From assembly GCA_027023115.1 (NCBI GenBank), contig JALVWZ010000372.1, forward strand, positions 1-7,438: a stretch of DNA of 7,438 nucleotides, written 5' to 3'. Below, in pieces: positions 1 to 5,826 of the stretch. The notes beneath the pieces were generated by a model. It saw only the letters and a list, made by a program, of their open reading frames with translations, was not told the origin of the DNA and did not search any database. Source of the DNA: Thermaceae bacterium. GTDB taxonomy: Bacteria; Deinococcota; Deinococci; Deinococcales; Marinithermaceae. A program made the translations under genes and the position numbers. How positions within the stretch are numbered: the first letter of the stretch is position 1; each line of letters begins with the position of its first letter.

Positions 1-123
1 TTCTACCTGGTGTTCATGCTTAGCCGCTCGATGGGCGGCCTGGGGCTGTTGCCGCCCTGGGCGGCGGCCTGGCTGGCCGACGCCACCTTTGCCTTCGTTG
101 GCTGGAGGATGATTCGTTCGTGA
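1..123 (+). CDS. LptF/LptG family permease, C-terminal fragment
   Basis: Only the last 40 codons are in the window, in frame 1, ending at the TGA at 121-123. The visible tail is hydrophobic (FYLVFMLSRSMGGLGLLPPW, then AAAWLADATFAFVGWRMI) and ends in a short basic RS. This resembles the last membrane helices of the YjgP/YjgQ (LptF/LptG) family, where a small-residue helix is followed by a Pro-Pro turn, an Ala/Trp-rich stretch and a final helix. In Gram-negative bacteria these proteins form the inner-membrane part of the ABC exporter that extracts lipopolysaccharide; in Thermaceae the cargo is not clear. The stop overlaps the GTG start of the next gene (GTGA), so translation is probably coupled to the glycosyltransferase. 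The fragment is too short to tell LptF from LptG, and the family call rests on tail pattern alone. Confidence 0.62.
   Translation, partial: FYLVFMLSRSMGGLGLLPPWAAAWLADATFAFVGWRMIRS
104..109 (+). promoter_or_regulatory. Ribosome binding site for the glycosyltransferase
   Basis: GGAGGA lies 10 bases before the GTG at 120, inside the last codons of the permease gene. It supports the GTG start, which overlaps the upstream TGA. Confidence 0.6.
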
Positions 124-1217
124 AGGTAATGCTGCTCTCCGCTTCCTTCGGCAGCGGCCACAGCCAGGCCGTCAAGGCGCTGCGAGAGGCGTTGGCAGAG
201 GCGGGGGTCGAGAACTGCATAGAAACCGACTACCTGCGCTTCATCCCCGCCTGGGAGCGGGGGCCGGTAACCTGGACCTACGCTTTCTGGCTGCGCTACT
301 GGCCGGGGGCCTACCGCTGGTTCTACCACTGGTCCAACCGGCCCAGCGAGCCCAAGCTGATCACCGAGGCCTTCGGGCGCGCCGGGCTCGAGAACATCCG
401 CCGTCTACTGCGCGAAAACGACCCCAGCATAATAGTGGCCTCCTACGCCACCGCCATAGCCGTCATCAGCCGCGCCCGCGCCGCTGAAGGGCTGAACTTC
501 ACCAACGCCCTGGTGGTGACCGACCTGCGGGCGCATCGCCACTGGGCGCGTCCCGAGGCCGACATGATATTCACGGCCAACGAGGAGGCGCGGGCCGACC
601 TGCTGCGTCACGGGCTCGACCCCCAGCGGGTACACGTTAGCGGTATCCCCATCATGCCCGCCTACACCAGGCTGCCGCCAAAGGAAGAGCTGCGCGCCAA
701 GCTCGGCTTCGACGAGCGGCCGGTGTTGCTCCTTTCCAGCGGCGGTACCGGCAGTTATCGCAGCTACAACCAGGTTCTGAACCTGCTCCTACAGTCCAAC
801 CTGCCCCTGCAGCTGGTCACCTTCAGCCGCCAGGACGGCGAGTACCGCATCGAAGACCACGGCCCGGTCCGCTGGATCCGCCCCGGCTACCGCGACGACT
901 ACCCCGAGTGGATGGGAGCCGCCGACTTGGTGGTGGGCAAGGCCGGTGGTCTGACCGCCTCCGAGGCGACCGCCATGGGGGTGCCGATGATCATCTACGA
1001 CCCCATTCCCGGCCAGGAGGAGGCGAACGCCGAGTACCTGGAGCGGCACGGCGCCGCTATCTGGGCGCGCCAGCTGGAAGACCTGCGGCCCGCCCTGGAA
1101 AGGATGCTGCGCGACGAGGCGCTCAGGCGGCAGATGAGCGCCAACGCCCGGGCGTTGGGTAAGCCCGACTCGGCGCGGCGGGTGGTGGAGATATTGCTGG
1201 CGGAGGTGGGACGATGA
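120..1217 (+). CDS. GT28-type processive glycolipid glycosyltransferase (MGDG synthase/UgtP-like)
   Basis: A 365-residue protein with the two-lobed GT-B layout of the MGDG synthase/UgtP/MurG group. The N-terminal lobe (about residues 1-180) opens with a short strand and the glycine loop G11-S-G-H14, typical of the diacylglycerol glycosyltransferase N-terminal domain. The C-terminal lobe (about 190-360) has the nucleotide-sugar signature: GKAGGLT at 273-279, E282 in SEA, then GVP at 287-289 and P297-G-Q-E-E-A-N303. Family members transfer glucose or galactose from UDP-sugar to diacylglycerol on the inner face of the membrane, making membrane glycolipids or anchors for surface polymers; the lipid and sugar here cannot be read from sequence. 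The GTG start at 120 is chosen because it has a ribosome site and overlaps the upstream stop. The 3' end overlaps the deacetylase start (ATGA), so the two are co-translated. The length is usual for the family. Confidence 0.86.
   Translation: MKVMLLSASFGSGHSQAVKALREALAEAGVENCIETDYLRFIPAWERGPVTWTYAFWLRYWPGAYRWFYHWSNRPSEPKLITEAFGRAGLENIRRLLRENDPSIIVASYATAIAVISRARAAEGLNFTNALVVTDLRAHRHWARPEADMIFTANEEARADLLRHGLDPQRVHVSGIPIMPAYTRLPPKEELRAKLGFDERPVLLLSSGGTGSYRSYNQVLNLLLQSNLPLQLVTFSRQDGEYRIEDHGPVRWIRPGYRDDYPEWMGAADLVVGKAGGLTASEATAMGVPMIIYDPIPGQEEANAEYLERHGAAIWARQLEDLRPALERMLRDEALRRQMSANARALGKPDSARRVVEILLAEVGR
1202..1210 (+). promoter_or_regulatory. Ribosome binding site for the deacetylase
   Basis: GGAGGTGGG lies just upstream of the ATG at 1214, within the end of the glycosyltransferase gene, and supports that start. 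Confidence 0.6.
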
Positions 1218-2431
1218 CGCCCTGGGTCTGGGGCGCCGCTCTCGCCGCCGGCGGCTACTGGGGCGTCCCCTACACCCTCTGGCAGTGGTGGGGCCTGGGG
1301 GTGGTGCAGCGCGGCCTGGGCAGCGCCCGCCCGGAGCTGGGGCTTACCTTCGACGACGGCCCCGATCCCCAAACGACCCCGCGGGTGCTGGACGCGCTGG
1401 CCGAAGCGGGCGTTCGCGCCACCTTCTTCGTCCTCGGCGAGCGCGCCGCCGCGCACCCGCAACTGCTGAAGCGCCTCGCCGACGAGGGGCACGAGGTGGC
1501 CCTCCACGGCTACCGCCACCAGCACGGCTGGATCCGCCTACCGCACGAGGCCTACGCCGACCTGCTGCGAGGCTACCGCGCAATCGAGAACCTGAGCGGC
1601 GCGCCGCCGCGCTTCTTCCGACCGCCCCACGGGGCCTATACCTGGGCGCAGCTGGCCGCCATCCGCCGGCTGGGGCTGACCCCCGTCCACTGGACGGTCG
1701 AGGCGCACGACTGGCACCCGCGTTACGACGCCGCCGCGGTGCAGCAGCGGGTGGCGGAGCTGAGCTCCCCGGGTGACATCATCGTCATGCACGACGCCGG
1801 GCCCGGCGGCCGCACCACCGCGCCGGCCCTGCCGGCGTTGCTAGCCGAGCTCGCGGAGCGCGGCTTCAACCCCAAGCCGGTGGGCGAGTTGCGCGGTTTG
1901 CGCCGCGGCCGCTGGCGTGACCTGCCCAAACGGGCCTGGGTGGCCACGGTCGACCGCCTCTTCGACCGCCTCTATCACGTGGAAGAACTCAACTACGCCG
2001 CCCACAGCGTATTCCGGGTGGCCAAGGGGCCCTTCCCCGGCCCGGAGCTGGAACTGGCCGGCGGCCGGAGGCTGGCGGTGGGGGCGCCGACCGCCGAGCT
2101 GCACCTGCACTCGGAGCGGATGGCCCGTGCCGGCGAGGCCGGTTCGCTGACCGCGTTCCGGTTCTTCAAGCGCTCCATGCCGGACCTGGCGCGCGCCCTG
2201 CGGGAGAGGCCTCACCTGGCCGACGTGGAAGCCTTTTGGGGGGTGTCGCTCTTTCAGGAAATCCTCGAGCCGGTGGGTTTTCAGATGTTCGAACTACCGG
2301 AGCAAAAACGCAAGTTCTTGGGGTCGTACATGCACTTCTTGCACAAGCTCTACGGCGGGACGCCGCTAAAGCGGGTCTGGCCTAAGCTGGTCGTCATCGA
2401 CCGCGAGACCCTGCTCGAGCGGTACGGCTAG
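1214..2431 (+). CDS. Membrane-anchored polysaccharide deacetylase with C-terminal YkoP-like domain
   Basis: A 405-residue protein in three parts. Residues 3-25 are hydrophobic and Trp/Gly-rich, probably one membrane anchor. Residues about 40-225 are a NodB (carbohydrate esterase 4) domain with a full active site: F46-D47-D48-G49-P50 (base D47, metal ligand D48), H98-G-Y-R-H102 (metal histidines), R136-P-P-H-G140, W160 and D166-W167, and H193-D194 near the end (acid histidine). The domain should remove N- or O-acetyl groups from a surface sugar polymer. Two motifs differ from the commonest NodB forms: HGYRH instead of H(S/T)xxH, and RPPHG instead of R(A/P)PYG; metal ligands are kept, so it is probably active. 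Residues about 245-405 resemble the YkoP-like domain found attached to some deacetylases, whose role is unknown to me. Coupled by ATGA to the glycosyltransferase, so the substrate may be the glycan that enzyme starts. Its last 66 bases overlap the convergent ligase gene. Confidence 0.85.
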   Translation: MTPWVWGAALAAGGYWGVPYTLWQWWGLGVVQRGLGSARPELGLTFDDGPDPQTTPRVLDALAEAGVRATFFVLGERAAAHPQLLKRLADEGHEVALHGYRHQHGWIRLPHEAYADLLRGYRAIENLSGAPPRFFRPPHGAYTWAQLAAIRRLGLTPVHWTVEAHDWHPRYDAAAVQQRVAELSSPGDIIVMHDAGPGGRTTAPALPALLAELAERGFNPKPVGELRGLRRGRWRDLPKRAWVATVDRLFDRLYHVEELNYAAHSVFRVAKGPFPGPELELAGGRRLAVGAPTAELHLHSERMARAGEAGSLTAFRFFKRSMPDLARALRERPHLADVEAFWGVSLFQEILEPVGFQMFELPEQKRKFLGSYMHFLHKLYGGTPLKRVWPKLVVIDRETLLERYG

Positions 2432-3535
2432 ACCGGCCTGCGCCAGCGCCATTCCCCCGGCAATCCAGAAGACCTCGGCGAAGAAGAGGCTGGGGACGGC
2501 AATCGGGTTGTCAACCAGGCCCATTACCAGGTATCCAAAGAAAATCGCCGCCAGTAGGGGGTCGCGCGCGCGGATAACGGCGTATCCGATCAAACCCAAC
2601 AGCGCCAGAAAACCCAACGTGCCGATAACGCCCGACTCGCCCAGCGAGTGGAGGAAAATATCGTGGGCTATCAACCAAGCCCCATCAAGCTTCTTTGCCC
2701 AGGCAGGAAAATGGAACCCCAAAGCCGAAGCCCCTTCCCAGAGGGCAAAGTTGCCATTTCTGTAGTCCAGCCAGGGGCCGAGTTGGTAGGGACCGACCCC
2801 GCCCCACGGATGGGTCACGACCGCCTTCCAGGCGTGTTTCCATATCTTGTCGCGCCCGCTTAGTTGCAAAGAAAACATCCGGTGTAGCTCTGGCGTCCAA
2901 CCGCCGAGCCAAAGCAGGCCGTAGCGGATTACCAAAAAAACGGCGGCAACCAACAGGGCCCAAAGATATCGCAGGTTCTTGAGAGGGACGGCGGCTAGCA
3001 AGCCCACTAGCATAGCGCCAATCGCACCGCGGCTGCCTGCAAACATCAAGCCGCCAAGGGCCAATAAGAGTAATGGCAGTCGTAGCCGCCAGCTGCCCTG
3101 CCAATCCAGCAGGATCCAGACGCCCAATGCACCCGCGATTCCCAAAGCAGCCTCGGTGTAGTATGGGTGAATAAGTCGACGTGAGTAAAAGTGGGGCCCG
3201 AAGGCCGCGTAGGTGGTAGCTAAGGCCATTAATAGGACTACGGAGATCCCGATAAGTAGGTAGTAAAGTGCGGACTTATCGCGAAGGCTGGCTCCCATGA
3301 TGACCAGAGCGACTATGAAGAGCGCCCGCGCCATTCCCAGAATCAATGATAGAACTGGTTCTGGGGTGAAGATAGCAGCTAAGACCTGGCTAAAAATATA
3401 AAAAACTAGTACGTCCCTGGTAGTTTTGTTGAGAACGCGCCAATAGCGGAGAAAATAAAAGGAAGCCAGACTGAGCGGTGGGAATACTGGCAGTAGAGCG
3501 AAGAACCAACGCAAGCGGGCAACCACGTCGACCAT
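2366..3535 (-). CDS. O-antigen ligase/polymerase-like (Wzy_C family) membrane protein
   Basis: A 389-residue protein with about ten hydrophobic segments and few charged loops. The order of motifs fits the O-antigen ligase/Wzy_C family: A166-G-S-R-G170 in a helix (the usual GSRGA); G227-R-D-K-I-W then HPWGGVG at 242-248; a large loop (about 249-290); and A290-H-D-I-F-L then G299-E-S-G-V-I-G305, like the family's aHNxyL...ExGxxG. The conserved loop histidine would be H291. Such proteins join or polymerise lipid-linked glycans on the outer face of the inner membrane, or transfer them to lipid A or protein. No Shine-Dalgarno sequence is evident before the ATG at 3535, and I found no convincing promoter. 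By hand count GC is 26/60 at 3361-3420 and 32/60 at 3181-3240, against 43/60 in the neighbouring deacetylase (1501-1560), suggesting transfer from elsewhere. The final 21 residues after the last helix are encoded antisense to the deacetylase end. Confidence 0.8.
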   Translation of the reverse strand: MVDVVARLRWFFALLPVFPPLSLASFYFLRYWRVLNKTTRDVLVFYIFSQVLAAIFTPEPVLSLILGMARALFIVALVIMGASLRDKSALYYLLIGISVVLLMALATTYAAFGPHFYSRRLIHPYYTEAALGIAGALGVWILLDWQGSWRLRLPLLLLALGGLMFAGSRGAIGAMLVGLLAAVPLKNLRYLWALLVAAVFLVIRYGLLWLGGWTPELHRMFSLQLSGRDKIWKHAWKAVVTHPWGGVGPYQLGPWLDYRNGNFALWEGASALGFHFPAWAKKLDGAWLIAHDIFLHSLGESGVIGTLGFLALLGLIGYAVIRARDPLLAAIFFGYLVMGLVDNPIAVPSLFFAEVFWIAGGMALAQAGLAVPLEQGLAVDDDQLRPDPL

Positions 3536-3682
3536 TGTATTGTGGCGTTGATGAGGATTTGCCAGACGCCACTTCCCGGGCGGCGCTACAGCCTTTGGTG
3601 GATAAAGGCAACCATACGCGTGGGCGCGCCGTCCCGACCAGCCCCTTCCAACGTCCGCCCCGCGCGAGCGAGAACCGCGCGG

Positions 3683-3688
3683 TAAGCT
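3683..3688 (+). promoter_or_regulatory. Putative leaderless -10 box (TAAGCT) of the methyltransferase gene
   Basis: TAAGCT fits the TAnnnT -10 pattern and ends 6 bases before the GTG at 3695, which would place the transcript start at or near the start codon. No Shine-Dalgarno sequence precedes this gene. No good -35 is visible. The same GGTAAGCTGA block stands at identical spacing before the next gene. Confidence 0.45.
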
Positions 3689-3694
3689 GAACGG

Positions 3695-4414
3695 GTGGAC
3701 TACGACGAGCTGGCCGATCTCTACGCCCGGCAGTACCGCGACTACAAAGACGACCTGGAGTTCTACGCCCGCCTGGCCGAGCAGGCGGAGGGACCGGTGC
3801 TCGAGCTGGGAGCCGGTCAGGGACGGGTGGCGCTTTACCTGGCGCGCCGCGGCGTGCGGGTATGGGCGCTCGAGCCCAGCGCCGCCATGCGCAGCCGCGG
3901 CGAGGAGGCCGGCCGCGATCTGCCCGTCCGCTGGCTGGCGGCCGACATGCGCGACTTCGATCTAAGGCAGCGTTTTCCGCTAATCATCGCCCCCTTCAAC
4001 GCCCTGATGCACCTTTACACCCTCGCCGACCAGAACGCCGCGCTCGAGCGGGTGGCGGCTCACCTGGCCGCGGGCGGGGTCTTTGCGTTCGACCTCTACA
4101 ACCCCCTGCGCATCCGCGCCGACGGGGCGTTGCGCCTGGAGGGGCGCTACGACGGGCTGGAGGTCTACTATCACCAGGAACACCACCCGGCGACCCAACG
4201 CCTGCTGACCCACTACCTGGCCGACGAAGCAGTCCCTGGCGGCGCGCTCCGCCGCCGCCGCTACACCCTCGACCAGCGCTACTTCACCCGCTACGAGGTG
4301 GAACGCTGGCTGGCAGCCGCCGGCTTTGAGGGGCGGCTGGCGGGCGGTTTCTATGGCGAACCCTTTACCCCGAACAGCCCCTGGATGGTCTGGACCGCGC
4401 GCCGGGTAAGCTGA
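3695..4414 (+). CDS. Class I SAM-dependent methyltransferase
   Basis: A 239-residue protein with a Rossmann-type methyltransferase fold. Motif I is V35-L-E-L-G-A-G-Q-G43, the S-adenosylmethionine glycine loop. E60 in ALEPS should bind the ribose hydroxyls, and D84 in AADMRD should contact the adenine ring. The stretch PFNALMHL (about 103-110) stands where motif IV lies, followed by a helix and FDLYNP, common in the Methyltransf_25-like group. The C-terminal half (about 150-239) has a substrate-covering part and ends with RYFTRYEVERWLAAAGF and a last strand, SPWMVWTARR. The methyl acceptor cannot be told. GTG at 3695 is the start because the motif I distance (about 35 residues) is normal and a -10-like box lies just before it. 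It is divergent from the ligase gene, with 159 bases between their starts, and is followed 4 bases later by the S4-domain gene. Confidence 0.83.
   Translation: MDYDELADLYARQYRDYKDDLEFYARLAEQAEGPVLELGAGQGRVALYLARRGVRVWALEPSAAMRSRGEEAGRDLPVRWLAADMRDFDLRQRFPLIIAPFNALMHLYTLADQNAALERVAAHLAAGGVFAFDLYNPLRIRADGALRLEGRYDGLEVYYHQEHHPATQRLLTHYLADEAVPGGALRRRRYTLDQRYFTRYEVERWLAAAGFEGRLAGGFYGEPFTPNSPWMVWTARRVS
4407..4412 (+). promoter_or_regulatory. Putative leaderless -10 box (TAAGCT) of the S4-domain gene
   Basis: TAAGCT again ends exactly 6 bases before a GTG start (4419). It overlaps the last codons and stop of the methyltransferase gene (GTA AGC TGA). It could give the S4-domain gene a transcript of its own in addition to read-through from upstream. 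Confidence 0.4.
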
Positions 4415-4418
4415 GGTC

Positions 4419-5084
4419 GTGGATCTGCACGCGCTTGTCAAGAAGGCCCGCGGCGGCCGGGTGCTGGCCAGCGGATTTCTGGACCCCAAAGAGCAGGAAG
4501 AGCTGCGCACCCTGGCGGCCCGCGAGGGGCTGGAGCTGGGCTGGTTTGGCGGCCTCCCGCGCGCCGAGAGGCGGCTCGGGGTGCTGCACCCGCCGGAGGT
4601 GCCGCAGGTGGCCGACCCGGTCTGGGTCGGCTGGCTGGCGGCCGAAGACCCCGAGCGCGCCGCTGCCGCGCTCAGACGGGCCCTCGAGCCCGCCGACCTG
4701 GGCGACGTCCGCCCCGGCGAAGGCGGTGTTCTGTTTGCCGCCGCCGCCCGCGCTCGCCGGGCGCTCGAGCAGGCGGGCCTGGCCGCGACCGAGCCGCCGC
4801 CGGAGGCCCTGCCCGCGGCCCGCAGCAAGACGCGGGTACTGGTCGTGCCCTCACTGCGGGTGGACGTGATCGGCGCCGGCGGCCTGGGCGTGAGCCGCAG
4901 TTACTTCGCCAAGGGCGTCAAGGCCGGCAAGGTGCGTATCGGTGGGCGCACCGTGCGCGCCGGCGACGAAGTTGGCGAGGGCGACACCCTGCTGGCCGAG
5001 GGGCTGGGGCAGGTTACCCTGCTGCGCGTGCTCGGCCGTACCAAACGCGGCAACTACAAGGTGGAGCTGCGGGCAGAAAAATAG
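4419..5084 (+). CDS. YlmH-type S4-domain RNA-binding protein
   Basis: A 221-residue protein. The C-terminal third is an S4 RNA-binding domain: L146-R-V-D-V at the start, S159-R-S-Y-F, then K168-A-G-K-V-R-I174, G188-D-T-L191, and a final T208-K-R-G-N-Y-K-V215 that matches the basic end typical of YlmH proteins. Residues about 15-140 form the N-terminal domain of that family, with LASGFLDPKEQ near the start, as in other members. YlmH and its plant and cyanobacterial relatives bind the 50S subunit; in Bacillus subtilis YlmH has been reported to act in rescue of obstructed large subunits, like RqcP. That role is transferred by family, not shown here. In Firmicutes the gene usually sits near divIVA and other division genes, a context absent here. 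Translation starts at GTG 4419; no useful Shine-Dalgarno sequence precedes it, which fits a leaderless message or coupling to the methyltransferase. Confidence 0.8.
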   Translation: MDLHALVKKARGGRVLASGFLDPKEQEELRTLAAREGLELGWFGGLPRAERRLGVLHPPEVPQVADPVWVGWLAAEDPERAAAALRRALEPADLGDVRPGEGGVLFAAAARARRALEQAGLAATEPPPEALPAARSKTRVLVVPSLRVDVIGAGGLGVSRSYFAKGVKAGKVRIGGRTVRAGDEVGEGDTLLAEGLGQVTLLRVLGRTKRGNYKVELRAEK

Positions 5085-5131
5085 CCTACCAGGTGCAACT
5101 TCCCAATATGTTGTTCACAAAGTCCGGGAGG

Positions 5132-5159
5132 AGGCGGTACGTAGTACGTGGTAGGTAGC
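5132..5159 (-). repeat. Degenerate heptanucleotide repeat, inverted orientation
   Basis: Plus-strand units are AGGCGGT, ACGTAGT, ACGTGGT and AGGTAGC in unbroken 7-base steps. The reverse complement gives ACCACGT and ACTACGT, the same unit as the tracts further downstream but on the opposite strand. It contains the perfect palindrome ACGTA-G-TACGT (5139-5149). Confidence 0.55.
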
Positions 5160-5206
5160 TTGAATCGAGTGCGCTAGGCACGCCGATGCCGACAAGTAGC
5201 GGTGTT

Positions 5207-5227
5207 TCCACAGGCCACGAGCCGGTT
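5207..5227 (+). repeat. Degenerate heptanucleotide repeat, short tract
   Basis: Units TCCACAG, GCCACGA and GCCGGTT in 7-base steps. GCCACGA matches the consensus RCCACRA of the longer tract at 5307-5368. Confidence 0.4.
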
Positions 5228-5245
5228 CTAAAACCCCCACCCCGG

Positions 5246-5263
5246 CCCTCCCCCAAGGGAGGG
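5246..5263. repeat. Hairpin-forming repeat-like palindrome
   Basis: CCCTCCC at 5246-5252 pairs perfectly with GGGAGGG at 5257-5263 around a CCAA loop. It follows a C-rich run (ACCCCCACCCCGG). It resembles dispersed REP-like intergenic palindromes of GC-rich bacteria. It is followed by only a weak TTTGT, so it is not a convincing terminator. Confidence 0.55.
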
Positions 5264-5306
5264 AGCTTTGTCCGATGCGGAACCGCAGGCCGCGGGCGTT
5301 CCGTCG

Positions 5307-5368
5307 GCTACAAACTACAGGTCACGAGCCATAAACCACGAACCACAACTACAAGCCACAAGCCGCTT
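5307..5368 (+). repeat. Degenerate heptanucleotide repeat, main tract
   Basis: Successive units are GCTACAA, ACTACAG, GTCACGA, GCCATAA, ACCACGA, ACCACAA, CTACAA (one base short), GCCACAA and GCCGCTT. The consensus is RYYACRA with a strict 7-base step except for one 6-base unit. This is the longest of the four tracts. Confidence 0.65.
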
Positions 5369-5469
5369 GCCGCTCTTTTCCGATTCCCCGGGCGAGGCCG
5401 GACACGCCGGCTGAGATCCGAGGTCCATGCCGCACGAACCGCCAAGACTCTGTCGCTGCCGTCCAGCTC

Positions 5470-5535
5470 GCCACAAGTTACGCTCTACGGGCCGCCCCGT
5501 CGCAGTCACCACGTACCACGCACCACGAACCCGCA
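5470..5535 (+). repeat. Degenerate heptanucleotide repeat, two phases
   Basis: A first run GCCACAA, GTTACGC, TCTACGG (5470-5490) is followed by ACCACGT, ACCACGC, ACCACGA and ACCCGCA (5508-5535). The second run is nearly perfect, with only the seventh base varying in its first three units. Confidence 0.6.
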
Positions 5536-5536
5536 A

Positions 5537-5556
5537 GGCGGACAGACGGGTCCGCC
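5537..5556. repeat. Hairpin directly after the heptamer tract
   Basis: GGCGGAC at 5537-5543 pairs perfectly with GTCCGCC at 5550-5556 around a 6-base loop, followed by CCCTACAGGGG (5556-5566), itself a CCCT/AGGG palindrome. It abuts the end of the heptamer tract. No T-run follows. Confidence 0.5.
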
Positions 5557-5589
5557 CCTACAGGGGAAGAGGCCGTGAGTCGGTGTTTC

Positions 5590-5727
5590 GTCGTTCCAGC
5601 CAAGCGAGCCGGTCCAGACCGGGGCAGCCTCCCTCGCTCGCGGAATCGTAAGAAACAACGGTGACGGCGCATGGCCCCAAGCGCGACTTCTGAAACGGTC
5701 CTGGACCCCGGCTTTCGCTGTGGTGAC
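5590..5727. repeat. Imperfect inverted repeat pair, possibly MITE-like
   Basis: The arm at 5590-5627 starts GTC and contains GGTCCAGACCGG. The arm at 5690-5727, read on the other strand, also starts GTC and contains GGTCCAGGACCG, both followed by CAG after four bases. The middles of the arms differ. Each arm has its own perfect small palindrome: CCGGTC-CA-GACCGG (5609-5622) and GGTCC-T-GGACC (5697-5707). No coding sequence lies between. I did not see flanking direct repeats. Confidence 0.4.
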
Positions 5728-5736
5728 GGGCCGGCG

Positions 5737-5749
5737 GAACAACTTGTTC
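5737..5749. promoter_or_regulatory. 13-bp perfect palindrome, possible operator
   Basis: GAACAA-C-TTGTTC is perfectly symmetric. It lies about 100 bases upstream of the GntR promoter, too far to block RNA polymerase directly. It may be a regulator site or chance. Confidence 0.25.
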
Positions 5750-5826
5750 AAACTCTACAAGTAGACGAAGCCGGCGCTGCAGAAGTCGAAATCAAGTAAA
5801 CAACGCACCGAGGGTTCCAGGCACAT

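Noticed and set aside
3536..3640. Promoter of the ligase gene
   Set aside because: A TTGCCT on the minus strand has no acceptable -10 at 17 bases (TAGCGC), and other candidates are weaker.
3478..3690. Plus-strand frame of 70 residues ending in Ala-Val-Ser-stop before the methyltransferase
   Set aside because: It overlaps the ligase start on the other strand and has no domain. Its end resembles that of the methyltransferase only because both share the GGTAAGCTGA block.
3980..4828. Minus-strand open frame of 282 residues
   Set aside because: Antisense to the methyltransferase and S4-domain genes, rich in Arg/Ala/Ser/Pro, with no domain-like pattern.
5246..5270. Terminator for the S4-domain gene
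   Set aside because: The hairpin is strong but lies about 160 bases past the stop and is followed by TTTGTCC, not a T-run.
5307..5535. CRISPR array
   Set aside because: The units are 7 bases with no spacers and no repeat of 24-40 bases; no cas-like gene is nearby.
5186..5578. Plus-strand frame of 130 residues in the intergenic region
   Set aside because: It reads through the heptamer repeats and hairpins, has no ribosome site and has a basic low-complexity translation.
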